Positions 1 through 8,536 of a stretch of DNA of 38,663 nt are shown here, piece after piece. The stretch is taken from positions 1 to 38,663 of the forward strand of contig JANXUF010000060.1 of NCBI GenBank assembly GCA_025356335.1. Reading direction: 5' to 3'. Numbering within the stretch: position 1 is the first letter of the stretch; the number at the start of each line of letters is the position of its first letter. The DNA comes from Actinomycetes bacterium. GTDB taxonomy: Bacteria > Actinomycetota > Acidimicrobiia > Acidimicrobiales > Ilumatobacteraceae. The notes below the pieces were generated by a model. It had not been told where the DNA came from. It was given only the letters and a program-made list of their open reading frames with translations, and ran no database searches. Both the position numbers and the translations under genes were made by a program.

Positions 1-42
1 TTCATCAACGGCATCAAGCACCTGCGCTGCGCGTGGAACTGA
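1..42 (+). CDS. 3' end of a truncated gene, product unknown
   Basis: Frame 1 is open from the first base and ends in TGA at 40-42, giving the 13-residue C-terminus FINGIKHLRCAWN. The fragment is too short to assign to a family. It ends next to the stop of the convergent minus-strand gene that begins at 43, which fits a real gene end. The coding call is an inference from this end-to-end packing. Confidence 0.35.
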   Translation, partial: FINGIKHLRCAWN

Positions 43-495
43 TCAGACAGCCGTAGCTCCTGCGGTTTCGAGCGGTCCGACGAGCGCGTCGCGTAGTGCC
101 TGCGCACAGGCTTCGCATGCGGTCGCGCAACCATCCTCGACCGCTTCGCCTGACGACCTCCTCGATTCGACAGCACAGTCGATGGCGACGGTGATACCAG
201 CCTCGACCGCTGCATGAACGCTTGCCAGCCGTGCCGGTTCGAGCGGCCTGGCCAGCATGTGCGACAGTGCCGTCAGCACCGCCGCGGCATCCTGGCGGAG
301 CTGTGTGGGTTCGATGGCCGGATCACCCTGCACAACGCTGATCGCCGCTTCGGCGCACAGTGAGGCGACACGGGCCAGAGCGCCTGCGGGGTTGACGAGG
401 GCAGGTTCGTCGCCGAGATGCATCTCGTCACCGACGGGCGCCGGCTGATCGAGCTGCACCACGAGGTCCGGTTGCGCATTGGAGAAGTCGGTCAT
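43..495 (-). CDS. Hypothetical protein with a CxxxCxxC motif
   Basis: A 150-residue product is read from ATG 495; an internal ATG at 423 is an alternative start, and neither has a clear ribosome binding site. I do not recognise the family. The N-terminal third is Pro/Asp-rich. The rest is Ala/Val/Leu-rich and probably helical, with no clear membrane segment. A cysteine cluster (C-A-T-A-C-E-A-C, CxxxCxxC) lies near the C-terminus, with two more cysteines upstream. Helical proteins with such clusters can bind metals, but that is only a possibility here. The gene is divergent from the prolyl oligopeptidase gene with about 60 bp between starts and convergent with the fragment at the left edge. 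The reading frame is supported mainly by its fit between neighbours. Confidence 0.55.
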   Translation of the reverse strand: MTDFSNAQPDLVVQLDQPAPVGDEMHLGDEPALVNPAGALARVASLCAEAAISVVQGDPAIEPTQLRQDAAAVLTALSHMLARPLEPARLASVHAAVEAGITVAIDCAVESRRSSGEAVEDGCATACEACAQALRDALVGPLETAGATAV

Positions 496-555
496 GTGCA
501 GCACGTACCCGATATGCAGCCATTGAATACGTTGGGACGCGGGCAGACTGTCCCG

Positions 556-2622
556 ATGGACGAACCGCTGGACGACGCTGCCGTGTCGATCGACCCGTAC
601 CTGTGGCTCGAGCAAATCGATGGTCGGGCGGCGACCGCCTGGGTGTTGGAACGCAACGCCGAAACGCTGGCGACGATCGCCGTCGGTGAACGGTTCGATG
701 CCCTCCGCTCGGAGATCGGTGAGGCACTGGATTCGACGCTGCGGCTGCCGTTCCCGTCGATGCGCGGCGAGTTCCTCCACAACTTCTGGCAGGACGCTGT
801 CAACCCCCGTGGGTTGTGGCGACGGACGACACTCGCCGAATATCGCCAGGTGGAACCTGCATGGGATGTGCTGCTCGACATCGATGCGCTGGCGGTAGCT
901 GACGGTGAGAACTGGGTGTGGCAGGGGGCTGAAGTGCTCAAGCCCGACTACCGCAGAGCTCTGCTGAACCTCTCACGCGGTGGTGCCGATGCCAAGGTCG
1001 TCCGTGAATTCGATCTGCTCACGAAGGAGTTCGTGATCGACGGTTTCGTGCTCCCGGAGGCCAAGAGCGATGTCAGCTGGATCGACGAGAACACGATCTT
1101 CGTCGGCACCGACTTCGGTGCCGGCTCGCTCACCTCGTCCGGCTACCCACGGATCGTCAAGCGCTGGCATCGTGGCACTCCGCTGAGCGAGGCGGTCACG
1201 GTCTACGAGGGCGCTCACGACGACATGGTCGTCTACGCCTACCGCGATTCGACGCCGGGGTTCACCCGCGATGTGGTCGGCAAGCGGATGGGTTTCTACA
1301 CCGGCGAGCAGTTCGTGCTGACCGAGTCCGGCGAACTCACGCGCATCGACATCCCTGAGGACGCAGACTTCGACATCCACCGTCAATGGCTGCTGATCCG
1401 GCCACGTACCGCCTGGAAGATCGGCGACGTCGAATACCCGGCCGGATCGCTGCTGGCGGCCGATTTCGACCGCTACCTCGCTGGTGACCGCCGGCTCGAT
1501 GTGCTCTTCTCCCCACGGCCACAGACATCGTTGCAGGCCTACGGCTGGACACGAAACCATCTGATCCTCACGCTCCTCGACGACGTGCGAAGCGCCCTGC
1601 GAGTGCTGACGCCGACAGCGGCAGGATGGCAGCAGGAACCGCTCGACGTCGGCGATGGAATGGTGCAGGTCGACGTGTGGGGCACCAACGCCGATCACAG
1701 CGACGAGTACCTGCTGACGATCGGCGGCTTCACCCAACCGCAGACACTGCGGTACGGCGTGATCGGCGGTGATGACGTCATCGGCGGGGCAGCCGAGACG
1801 TTGAAGCAGGCGCCGGCATTCTTCGACACCACGGGAATGACCGTCCGCCAATATTTCGTCGCATCGGCCGACGGCACGCAGATCCCCTACTTCGTCGTCG
1901 GCAAGGACGCGCCGGCACCGACGATCCTCAGCGGCTACGGCGGCTTCGAGATTTCCCGGACACCCGTCTACAGCCCGAGCATCGGCAGGGGATGGCTCGC
2001 ACGCGGCGGCACGTATGCGGTCGCCAACATCCGCGGTGGCGGAGAATACGGGCCCTCATGGCACCTCGCCGCACTGCGCGAAAAGCGGCTGCGGGCCTAT
2101 GAGGACTTTGCCGCCGTCGCCGAGGACCTCGTCGCACGAGGCATCACCACGACGGCGCAACTGGCGGCAGAAGGCGGCAGCAACGGTGGTCTCCTGACGG
2201 GTGTGATGCTGACGCGCTATCCGCAACTGTTCGGGGCGATCATCAGCCACGTGCCGCTCCTCGACATGCGCCGCTACCACCTACTGCTCGCCGGTGCTTC
2301 GTGGGTGGCAGAGTACGGAGACCCTGACAACGAACAGGACTGGGCCTTCATCCGGCAGTACTCGCCGTACCAGAACATGCGCGCCGCCGGTTCCTACCCT
2401 CCGGTGCTCTTCGCCACATCGACCCGCGACGACCGTGTCCACCCCGGCCATGCACGCAAGATGACGGCACGGATGCGCGAGTTCGGCCACGACGTCACGT
2501 ACTACGAGAACATCGAGGGCGGCCACGGCGCGGCCGCCGACAACGCCCAGCTGGCAATGAAGTGGGCGCTCGTCTTCTCGTTCCTGTGGCGTACCCTCGT
2601 CGATCTGCCGGCAGATTCGTAG
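556..2622 (+). CDS. Prolyl oligopeptidase family serine peptidase (S9A)
   Basis: The 688-residue product matches the usual 680-720 of family S9A, which cleaves short peptides after proline in the cytoplasm. The N-terminal half (about 1-400) has the beta-rich character of the propeller that restricts substrate size. The C-terminal alpha/beta-hydrolase domain carries the nucleophile motif GGSNGG (Ser542), the acidic element TRDDRVHPGH (Asp625/626) and the catalytic His657 in GGHGAAADN. No signal peptide is visible. Start 556 was chosen because MDEPLDDAAVSIDPYLWLE lines up with the family N-terminus; ATG 514 in frame is an alternative and would leave only 18 bp to the divergent gene. The stop is followed at once by the ribosome binding site of the amidohydrolase gene, so the two probably form an operon. 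Confidence 0.93.
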   Translation: MDEPLDDAAVSIDPYLWLEQIDGRAATAWVLERNAETLATIAVGERFDALRSEIGEALDSTLRLPFPSMRGEFLHNFWQDAVNPRGLWRRTTLAEYRQVEPAWDVLLDIDALAVADGENWVWQGAEVLKPDYRRALLNLSRGGADAKVVREFDLLTKEFVIDGFVLPEAKSDVSWIDENTIFVGTDFGAGSLTSSGYPRIVKRWHRGTPLSEAVTVYEGAHDDMVVYAYRDSTPGFTRDVVGKRMGFYTGEQFVLTESGELTRIDIPEDADFDIHRQWLLIRPRTAWKIGDVEYPAGSLLAADFDRYLAGDRRLDVLFSPRPQTSLQAYGWTRNHLILTLLDDVRSALRVLTPTAAGWQQEPLDVGDGMVQVDVWGTNADHSDEYLLTIGGFTQPQTLRYGVIGGDDVIGGAAETLKQAPAFFDTTGMTVRQYFVASADGTQIPYFVVGKDAPAPTILSGYGGFEISRTPVYSPSIGRGWLARGGTYAVANIRGGGEYGPSWHLAALREKRLRAYEDFAAVAEDLVARGITTTAQLAAEGGSNGGLLTGVMLTRYPQLFGAIISHVPLLDMRRYHLLLAGASWVAEYGDPDNEQDWAFIRQYSPYQNMRAAGSYPPVLFATSTRDDRVHPGHARKMTARMREFGHDVTYYENIEGGHGAAADNAQLAMKWALVFSFLWRTLVDLPADS

Positions 2623-2633
2623 AAGGAGCACCG

Positions 2634-3800
2634 ATGCACGAAACTCACCGCCTTTCCTGGGACGGCGCCGTCGACGCCGACGGTCACATCCTCGAACCCT
2701 CCGATCTCTGGGAGCGCTATATCGAGCCGAAGTATCGGGACCGAGCACTGCGAATCGTCAAGGACGAGAACGACCTGGACGTGTTGTCGATCGATGGCCG
2801 CCATTCGAAACTCGCCCGGCGCGGCATGCCGTCGACGCTCGCGGCGATGGGCCGTATGGACCTCAATACGATGGCCAAGGACCCGACGATCACCTACGAC
2901 AACCACGCACCGATCGGGGCGACCGATGCTGCCGCGCGCCTCGAACTGCTCGATGCCGAGCACGTCGACGCCGCCGTGATCTACACGACCACCGGTCTGC
3001 TGTGGGAGGCCGAACTCGAAGACGCCGAACTCTCGCAGGCATACACACGTGCGTACAACCGCTGGATTTGCGAATGGTGTTCCGACAGCGGCGGTCGACT
3101 GATCCCGACCGCCCACGTGTCGTTGATGGATCCGTCCGCAGCCGCTGCGGAGATGGAGCGGGCCGTCGGCGAGGGTGCTCGCGGTGCCTATGTCGCCCCA
3201 TGGGTGCACACCGCCAGACCGCTCGGGCATCCTGACCACGACGCCGTGTTCGCAGCTGCACAGGATCTCGACATCCCGTTCGCCATTCATCCGATGTTCG
3301 AGCCGCAATGGACGAAGGGCACCCGCATGGGCACGTGGGAACATGTCAGGGACCTGCGCCTGACCGCCTCCGTCGCCGCTTCTGATGGCGTGCGCCACCA
3401 GTTCTCGACACTGTTCGACTACGGCGTCTTCGACCGTTTCCCGCGCCTCAAGATCCTCGTCCTCGAGTCCGGTGGAGGATGGATCGGCTACTGGCTCGAC
3501 CGTATGGACGCCGTCTTCTCGCATACGGCCATCGGGCAGCGGGTTCCGCTGCAGAACCCGCCGTCTCACTACTTCGAGAACCGTTGCTGGATCAGCTGCG
3601 ACCCCGATGAGCAGACCATTCCGTCACTCGCCGAACGTTTCGGTGCGGGCCGTTTCATGTGGGCGTCCGACTTCCCGCATGCCGACCACACGCCGGAATA
3701 CATCATCGATCTCGACCGCCTCATCGGCAGTTTCCCGGAGGCATCGCGCCGCAAGTTCGCCGGTGACAATTGCCGCGAGCTGTTCAAGATCACCGTGTGA
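2634..3800 (+). CDS. Amidohydrolase 2 family metal-dependent hydrolase
   Basis: A 388-residue TIM-barrel hydrolase of the Amidohydrolase_2 (ACMSD-like) family. The N-terminal metal motif is D16-x-H18 in VDADGHILEP, a middle histidine lies in FAIHPMFEP, and the C-terminal acidic ligand is Asp346 in MWASDFPHAD. Members are decarboxylases or hydrolases acting on aromatic or acyl substrates; the substrate here cannot be read from sequence. Start 2634 is well supported by AGAAGGAG at 2621-2628, which overlaps the stop codon of the peptidase gene. An operon with the peptidase is likely, though no metabolic link between the two is evident. Confidence 0.9.
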   Translation: MHETHRLSWDGAVDADGHILEPSDLWERYIEPKYRDRALRIVKDENDLDVLSIDGRHSKLARRGMPSTLAAMGRMDLNTMAKDPTITYDNHAPIGATDAAARLELLDAEHVDAAVIYTTTGLLWEAELEDAELSQAYTRAYNRWICEWCSDSGGRLIPTAHVSLMDPSAAAAEMERAVGEGARGAYVAPWVHTARPLGHPDHDAVFAAAQDLDIPFAIHPMFEPQWTKGTRMGTWEHVRDLRLTASVAASDGVRHQFSTLFDYGVFDRFPRLKILVLESGGGWIGYWLDRMDAVFSHTAIGQRVPLQNPPSHYFENRCWISCDPDEQTIPSLAERFGAGRFMWASDFPHADHTPEYIIDLDRLIGSFPEASRRKFAGDNCRELFKITV

Positions 3801-3955
3801 CGAACAGCCACACGACCGGATGACGAACTCACGAGCCCGACCCCCACTCGATCGTCGAGTCGGATACGTTGGTCGTACACACGGCGACTCCGACGTTCGC
3901 TCGACCTGGACAACGTTCCCGGCGCTCGGAGCAATCAACAGGTCGAAGCAGACTC

Positions 3956-4693
3956 ATGGCATCTCCGGTTACCTCCCGCACAAGACGGTCCAACGACTAC
4001 GGTCGCGATTGGGCGCTTCATCAACGGTTCCTGGCGACCGATGGTCGTGACGATCCACTCGGATGCGACGCCAGACCCTCGTGGCGGGGCCGCGTCCACA
4101 TGCTGGGCTTGTTCGCCGCAATTCCGGCGTTGGCGCTGTTGATCGTCTTCGCCCACGGTGCCAGGGCGATTGTCGGCGTTTCGATCTATGCCGCCGGCCT
4201 GTGCGCGATGTTCGCCGCCTCGACGACCTATCACCGCTGGGTCGACGACTTCCGCTCACGAGCCGCGTGGCGTCGCGCCGATCACGCGATGATCTTCGCA
4301 GCGATTGCCGGCTCGGCGACACCGATCGTGCTCATCGTGATGCCGTCAGGATGGGGCATCGGCCTGCTCAGCGTCGTCTGGACCGTTTCGGCGGTCGGTG
4401 CCGTTCTCAAGTTCGGCCACTGGCGACGCGGCGACGCGATCGGCACGGCGCTGTACGCCGCTGTCAGTGGACTTGCGGCGCTCGCACTCCCTGCGCTGTG
4501 GATCCGCTGTGGCGTGGCACCCGCTGTTCTCTACCTCGTTTCGGGCACGCTCTACATATTCGGGGCGCGCTGGTTCTCCAAGACCTGGCCGCGTCTGCGC
4601 CCCTCGGTCTTCTCCTACCACGAGGTCTGGCATGTGTTCACCGTCGCCGCAGCAGCGGCGCACTTCCTCGTCGTGTGGAGAATTTCGACCTGA
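3956..4693 (+). CDS. Hemolysin III / YqfA family membrane protein
   Basis: A 245-residue integral membrane protein with seven likely transmembrane segments, of the HlyIII (PAQR-related) superfamily. Characteristic features are ASTTYHR after TM2, ADHAMIFAAIAGSATP at TM3-4, and the C-terminal HEVWHVFT, whose histidines form the metal site together with the first. The biochemical role in bacteria is poorly defined despite the family name. The N-terminal 45 or so residues before PSWRGRVHMLGL are hydrophilic. The start is uncertain: ATG 3956 lacks a strong ribosome binding site, and the 155 bp before it contain nothing else I recognise. It is followed after 22 bp by another small membrane protein. 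Confidence 0.85.
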   Translation: MASPVTSRTRRSNDYGRDWALHQRFLATDGRDDPLGCDARPSWRGRVHMLGLFAAIPALALLIVFAHGARAIVGVSIYAAGLCAMFAASTTYHRWVDDFRSRAAWRRADHAMIFAAIAGSATPIVLIVMPSGWGIGLLSVVWTVSAVGAVLKFGHWRRGDAIGTALYAAVSGLAALALPALWIRCGVAPAVLYLVSGTLYIFGARWFSKTWPRLRPSVFSYHEVWHVFTVAAAAAHFLVVWRIST

Positions 4694-4715
4694 TCACAGC
4701 GCCGGTAGCGTCGCG

Positions 4716-5018
4716 ATGATGAACGTCCCCACCGCCCCGATCGTTGCCGTTTCACTCGTCGGCGGCTACCTCGTCGCCACGAGCACCAGGCAACGTCCTC
4801 TCGGTGGTGCCGTGCTCGCCGCAGGCGGCGTTCTGGCAGGCCGTCGATGGATGCGAAGCGTCGGAGCTGCTCGAACCGTCGTCCTTACGGCGGTGTACCT
4901 TGGCAGCTTCGGCGGCTCACATCCGCTGGCGAAGCGGACCGGCGCGTGGCCGGCGGTGTTCAGCGCTGCCGGCGTCAGTGCCGCAGCCGCCTGGCTGATC
5001 TCCGACCGGCGCCCGTAA
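4716..5018 (+). CDS. Small hydrophobic membrane protein, unknown function
   Basis: A 100-residue product with three or four hydrophobic stretches (VAVSLVGGYLV, GAVLAAGGVLAG, VVLTAVYLGSFGG, VFSAAGVSAAAAWLI). The SHPLAKRTGAWP segment between the last two looks conserved in similar small actinobacterial membrane proteins. No enzymatic motif is visible. There are two adjacent ATG codons (4716 and 4719), so the start could be one codon later. It sits 22 bp after the hemolysin-III-like gene and just before the DUF6027-like gene, in a likely three-gene unit. Confidence 0.7.
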   Translation: MMNVPTAPIVAVSLVGGYLVATSTRQRPLGGAVLAAGGVLAGRRWMRSVGAARTVVLTAVYLGSFGGSHPLAKRTGAWPAVFSAAGVSAAAAWLISDRRP

Positions 5019-5021
5019 CCG

Positions 5022-5408
5022 GTGGTGCCCATCGACGAACCGGTCGTACAGCTGACCCGCTGGGACGGTCCGTTCGCTGACGACGATCCCGATGCAAACC
5101 TGAAATCGGACATCGCCCTGTACTCGCGCGCCGATCCGATGCGGACGATACGCGGCCTGTCGGAAAGCGTCGACGTGCCGGAAGGTGCGATCGTGCGCTA
5201 TGTCCTCGCCCGTTGGGCGAGCGAAGGATCCTCCGGACTGCTGGAAATCGGACCGTCGATGGTCAGGCGACTGTTCGGCGTCTGTGCCGCCGCCGACGAG
5301 GTGGGCACGGACGAAGCACGTCTTCGCGCCTACGCGCAACTGCGCCAGATGCTGTCGTGGTTGCAGTATCCGTTGGACCACCCTGACGTCTACGACGTCG
5401 AACGCTGA
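5022..5408 (+). CDS. DUF6027-like small soluble protein
   Basis: A 128-residue product beginning at GTG 5022 (a second GTG follows at once), three bases after the preceding stop. The central segment (SESVDVPEGAIVRYVLARW, then LLEIGPSMVRRLF and RLRAYAQLRQMLSWLQYPL) resembles Streptomyces proteins annotated as DUF6027. The element VPEGAIVRYVLARWA looks like a helix-turn-helix-type pair of helices. The family has no known function; a DNA-binding or adaptor role would be conjecture. The family assignment is from memory of the sequence pattern. Confidence 0.7.
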   Translation: MVPIDEPVVQLTRWDGPFADDDPDANLKSDIALYSRADPMRTIRGLSESVDVPEGAIVRYVLARWASEGSSGLLEIGPSMVRRLFGVCAAADEVGTDEARLRAYAQLRQMLSWLQYPLDHPDVYDVER

Positions 5409-5463
5409 AGTCGTGTTCGCTCTCGACTGACTCGTCGGAGTGTCGGTGTGCGACAGTGAGGTG

Positions 5464-6288
5464 ATGCAGCCCGATCAGCCGTTCGTCACTGGCCTCTCGT
5501 TCCCGGAGGGTCCTGTGCTGCTCCCCGACGGAACGCTTGCGTTCACCGAGATCAGTGCCGGTCGCCTGTCGACCTGGACCCCGTCGACCGGCGTGCAGCT
5601 GCTGGCGACGACCGGCGGCGGGCCCAACGGTGCGACGCTCGGAGGCGACGGATCGGTCTACGTGACGCAGAATGGCGGCGCTGCCGGAGGCGGTTCAACG
5701 GCAACGCCCGGCATCCAGCGGATCGCGCCGGACGGCGCCGTGTCGCATGTCGTCACCGAGATCGCCGGCTATCGCCTCGACGCGCCGAACGACCTCGCCT
5801 TCGGTCCTGACGGGCGCCTGTACTTCACGGATCCACGCCATGGTCCTGATGCCGAGACGCGGTTGAACGGCAGGCTGTTTGCGTACGACACGACGACGGG
5901 TGACGCCGAGTTGTTGATCGAACTCGGTCCCGTCTACCCGAACGGCATCGGCTTCCTCGCCGATGGCACGCTGGTGTGGACCGAGTCGTTCTCCCGCCGG
6001 GTGATGCGGATGACGCCGGACGGGCCGGTCCCCATCGTCGAACTGCCGGAGCGGCATTTCCCCGACGGCTTCTGCGTCGGCGACGATGGACGGTTGTACG
6101 TGGCGTCGACGTGGGCGCACTGCGTCAGTGTCATCGACGACGGCGTGCTCGTCGACCGCTTGATGTGCGGAGACGGGATGCCGACCAACTGCTGTTTCGT
6201 CGGCACGGATCTCGTCGTCACCGAGTCCCGTCGAGGCACTCTGTGGCGGTTCGCGATCGGAACGCTCGGGTTGGCGATGCGCTCGTAG
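5464..6288 (+). CDS. SMP-30/gluconolactonase-like beta-propeller protein
   Basis: A 274-residue product with the SMP-30/gluconolactonase/LRE pattern: entry motif LSFPEGPVLLPDGTLAFTEI with the metal-ligand Glu, APNDLAFGPDGRLYFTDPRHG with the Asn/Asp pair, YPNGIGFLADGTLVWTESFSRR, and FPDGFCVGDDGRLYVAS. Members are calcium- or zinc-dependent lactonases; the substrate is unknown. No signal peptide is visible. ATG 5464 was chosen because homology begins right after it. GTG 5446, preceded by GGAG at 5437-5440, is a plausible alternative adding six residues. Confidence 0.88.
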   Translation: MQPDQPFVTGLSFPEGPVLLPDGTLAFTEISAGRLSTWTPSTGVQLLATTGGGPNGATLGGDGSVYVTQNGGAAGGGSTATPGIQRIAPDGAVSHVVTEIAGYRLDAPNDLAFGPDGRLYFTDPRHGPDAETRLNGRLFAYDTTTGDAELLIELGPVYPNGIGFLADGTLVWTESFSRRVMRMTPDGPVPIVELPERHFPDGFCVGDDGRLYVASTWAHCVSVIDDGVLVDRLMCGDGMPTNCCFVGTDLVVTESRRGTLWRFAIGTLGLAMRS

Positions 6289-6326
6289 ACCATCTCGGAC
6301 GGCGTTCGTCGTCCTACAGTTGCGAT

Positions 6327-7178
6327 GTGACATCGCCATCGCCCATCATCGACGAACGTGTCGAGGTACCGGGTGAGGAACTGAGTCTCGATGCGCTGAC
6401 GGCAGACATCTCGGTCTTCCAGCGCAAGAAGGGGCACCGGTTCTCCTCAGACGACCTCGTGACCGCCTGGTTCGCAATGCAGGTCTGCCCGCGCCCCGAC
6501 ACCGTCCTCGACCTCGGTTGCGGACTCGGCTCGGTGCTGCTGCACCTCTCGTGGTCGGCACCGGACTCCACCCTTGTCGGTATCGAAGCGCAGGCGCAGT
6601 CATACGCATTGCTCGAGAAGAACGTCGCCCACAACGGCCTCGGCGACCGGATCACTGTTCACCACGGCGATCTCCGGGATCCCGATCTCCTTGCCCTCTT
6701 GGACGCACCATTCGACCTGATCACCGGCACCCCGCCGTACTTTCCTGCCGATACGGCGACGAAGGCGATGGACACACAACGCTCCTTCGCGCGAATCGAA
6801 TATCGGGGCGGGATCGAGGCCTACGTCGATACCGCCGCACGACTCCTCACCACCGACGGATGGTTCGTCGTCTGCGGCGACGCCGATGCTGCGCTGCGGC
6901 TCGAACGGGCCGCCGCCGAGAACGAGCTGGCGGTGCGTGGCAGCGTCACCGTCGTGCCTCGCGCCGGCCGACGGCCCCTGTTCACCGTGTGGGCATTGCG
7001 TCGCCAACACGGATCGACCGGTGCCGGCGAACGGTCGAACTCGATCGACGGGCGGACGCAGGCGACCATCGAGCGAACGTTGACGTTGCGGGATCGTGCC
7101 GGCGAGCGCACCGACGACGCCAAGACGATGCGTGCATTCTCCGGGTTCGAAGAAGCCGGGAACGCCCTCCGTGGCTGA
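6327..7178 (+). CDS. TrmN6/YfiC-like methyltransferase
   Basis: A 283-residue class I SAM-dependent methyltransferase of the COG4123 (TrmN6) type. Its N-terminal signature is KKGHRFSSDDLVTAWFA, motif I is VLDLGCGLGSVLL, motif II is VGIEAQ, and the catalytic motif IV is GTPPYF. TrmN6 methylates N6 of A37 in tRNA1(Val), but the actinobacterial substrate is not established. The usual Asn of NPPY is Thr here. The last 50 or so residues are polar and not part of the fold. GTG 6327 is the start; an ATG at 6325 is out of frame and stops at once. The 3' end overlaps the TetR gene by 8 bp, indicating coupled translation. Confidence 0.85.
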   Translation: MTSPSPIIDERVEVPGEELSLDALTADISVFQRKKGHRFSSDDLVTAWFAMQVCPRPDTVLDLGCGLGSVLLHLSWSAPDSTLVGIEAQAQSYALLEKNVAHNGLGDRITVHHGDLRDPDLLALLDAPFDLITGTPPYFPADTATKAMDTQRSFARIEYRGGIEAYVDTAARLLTTDGWFVVCGDADAALRLERAAAENELAVRGSVTVVPRAGRRPLFTVWALRRQHGSTGAGERSNSIDGRTQATIERTLTLRDRAGERTDDAKTMRAFSGFEEAGNALRG

Positions 7179-7764
7179 CACCGCACCGGTCAAGCGCGCC
7201 GATGCCCGACGCAATCGCCAACGGCTGCTCGACGTTGCGGTGCAGGCGTTTTCCCATGACGGAGCTGATGTCTCCCTGGAATCGATCGCCAAGCGTGCAG
7301 AGGTCGGTATCGGCACGTTGTATCGCCATTTCCCGACTCGTCAGGCGCTGGTCGAGGCTGCCTATCGCAACGAGCTCGGTCGGCTCTGCGACGGCGTCGA
7401 GGCACTCATCGCCTCGCACGGCGCTGATCGTGCCACTCGGCTTTGGATGGACCAGTTCGTCGACTACATGACGACGAAACGCGGGATGGCAGACGCGCTA
7501 CGCGTCGTCATCGCCTCCGGCGGCAATCCGTTCGCTCAGAGCCGCGACCGCATGCTCGCCGCCGTCACCACGCTGCTCGAAGCGGGGGAGGCGGCGGGGT
7601 CGCTGCGGTCGGACATCGAGCCGGGGGATGTCCTCGCAAGCCTCAGTGGGGTCTCACTGACAGCAGGCGACCCTGCCAAACGCGACCAGGCCCGCCGTCT
7701 CCTCGACCTGTTGATGGACGGTCTGCGATACGGGATCCCGTCGGTGGATCGCACTGCGCACTGA
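7171..7764 (+). CDS. TetR family transcriptional regulator
   Basis: A 197-residue product, a usual length for TetR repressors. The N-terminal DNA-binding helix-turn-helix spans RNRQRLLDVAVQAFSHDG through VSLESIAKRAEVGIGTLYRHFPTRQALVEAAYR. The C-terminal ligand domain ends with LLDLLMDGLRYG, typical of a group of actinobacterial regulators. The GTG 7171 start overlaps the methyltransferase stop by 8 bp. Its target is not evident; self-regulation and control of the upstream gene are possible by family habit. Confidence 0.92.
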   Translation: MADTAPVKRADARRNRQRLLDVAVQAFSHDGADVSLESIAKRAEVGIGTLYRHFPTRQALVEAAYRNELGRLCDGVEALIASHGADRATRLWMDQFVDYMTTKRGMADALRVVIASGGNPFAQSRDRMLAAVTTLLEAGEAAGSLRSDIEPGDVLASLSGVSLTAGDPAKRDQARRLLDLLMDGLRYGIPSVDRTAH

Positions 7765-7823
7765 GCAGTCCGACGTCCCGGCCTTGCCCGCTGCCGGATA
7801 CGAGTCCGGACGGTGACACGGGG

Positions 7824-8369
7824 CTACTGCACGGTCCTGAACGGTGACGCATAGACGAACTCGCCGCGCATCGTCTGGCGATAGCTGCTGAGCATGCGTG
7901 CCTGGAAATGCTCGTGCCACTCTGGCTCCGGTGGTTCGACACCAACATCACTCGACCTGACGAACCCGAACCGTCCGTAATACACCGGAGAGCCCAGCAG
8001 CACGATCATCGGCTCGGCTGTTGCGTTCGCTGCACCGATGAGACCGTGAACGAGCGCCGACCCAGCACCGCTCCGCTGGCGATCCGGCAGCACGGCGATC
8101 GGGCCGAGCGCGAGCACCGGAACGTCATCGACATACCCCCTCGTACAGACCGCATGGGCGATCACCTCACGACCGGACCCGGCGCCGGCCGCCGCCGCGT
8201 CGCCCGACTCGATGACGAAGGAGAACCTGTCCTGCCAGCTGTCGCAGATCCGGAGTGCTTCCAACAGCCTCGCTTCCATCGGTTCCTCGTCGGCCTGACG
8301 TCGGAATGCTGCAACGTGGATCCGATGGACGTTGGAGTGGTCGGCAGGTTGCTCTCGACGCAGGATCAT
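7824..8369 (-). CDS. GNAT family N-acetyltransferase (YhbS-like)
   Basis: A 181-residue acetyltransferase. The acetyl-CoA-binding region is VLALGPIAVLPDRQRSGAGSALVHGLI, with the R/Q-x-x-G-x-G/A pattern. The later YYGRFGFV motif is typical of the YhbS/COG3153 subgroup. The substrate is unknown. ATG 8369 gives MILRREQPADHSNVHRIHV, the normal beta1-alpha1 start; upstream in-frame TTG and CTG codons are less likely. The gene stands alone. The 167 bp between its start and the next gene contain no feature I can support. Confidence 0.9.
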   Translation of the reverse strand: MILRREQPADHSNVHRIHVAAFRRQADEEPMEARLLEALRICDSWQDRFSFVIESGDAAAAGAGSGREVIAHAVCTRGYVDDVPVLALGPIAVLPDRQRSGAGSALVHGLIGAANATAEPMIVLLGSPVYYGRFGFVRSSDVGVEPPEPEWHEHFQARMLSSYRQTMRGEFVYASPFRTVQ

Positions 8370-8536
8370 CGAAGCACTCTCGCGCAGCAATCGCCATCAT
8401 TCGAGTGAATTCGTCGGATGCTGACGAGCGGGCGGGGGTGCCAGGTGCCGAAGATCGTCCGCGTGTCGTCGACGATGGCGGGTGGGGCCGCCGGAGCGGT
8501 CATCGCCCAGACCGTCACGCCGACAGTGCGCGGGGC

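Noticed and set aside
1973..2800. Many long antisense open frames opposite the peptidase, kinase, phosphoketolase and ATPase genes.
   Set aside because: They are the expected shadows in high-GC coding sequence: Arg/Ala/Pro-rich translations, no ribosome binding sites, and full overlap with genes carrying clear family motifs.
8400..8536. A possible short minus-strand ORF (MTAPAAPPAIVDDTRTIFG...) between the SnoaL-like and GNAT genes.
   Set aside because: It would overlap the GNAT gene start, has no ribosome binding site, and turns into Cys-rich sequence typical of an out-of-frame reading.
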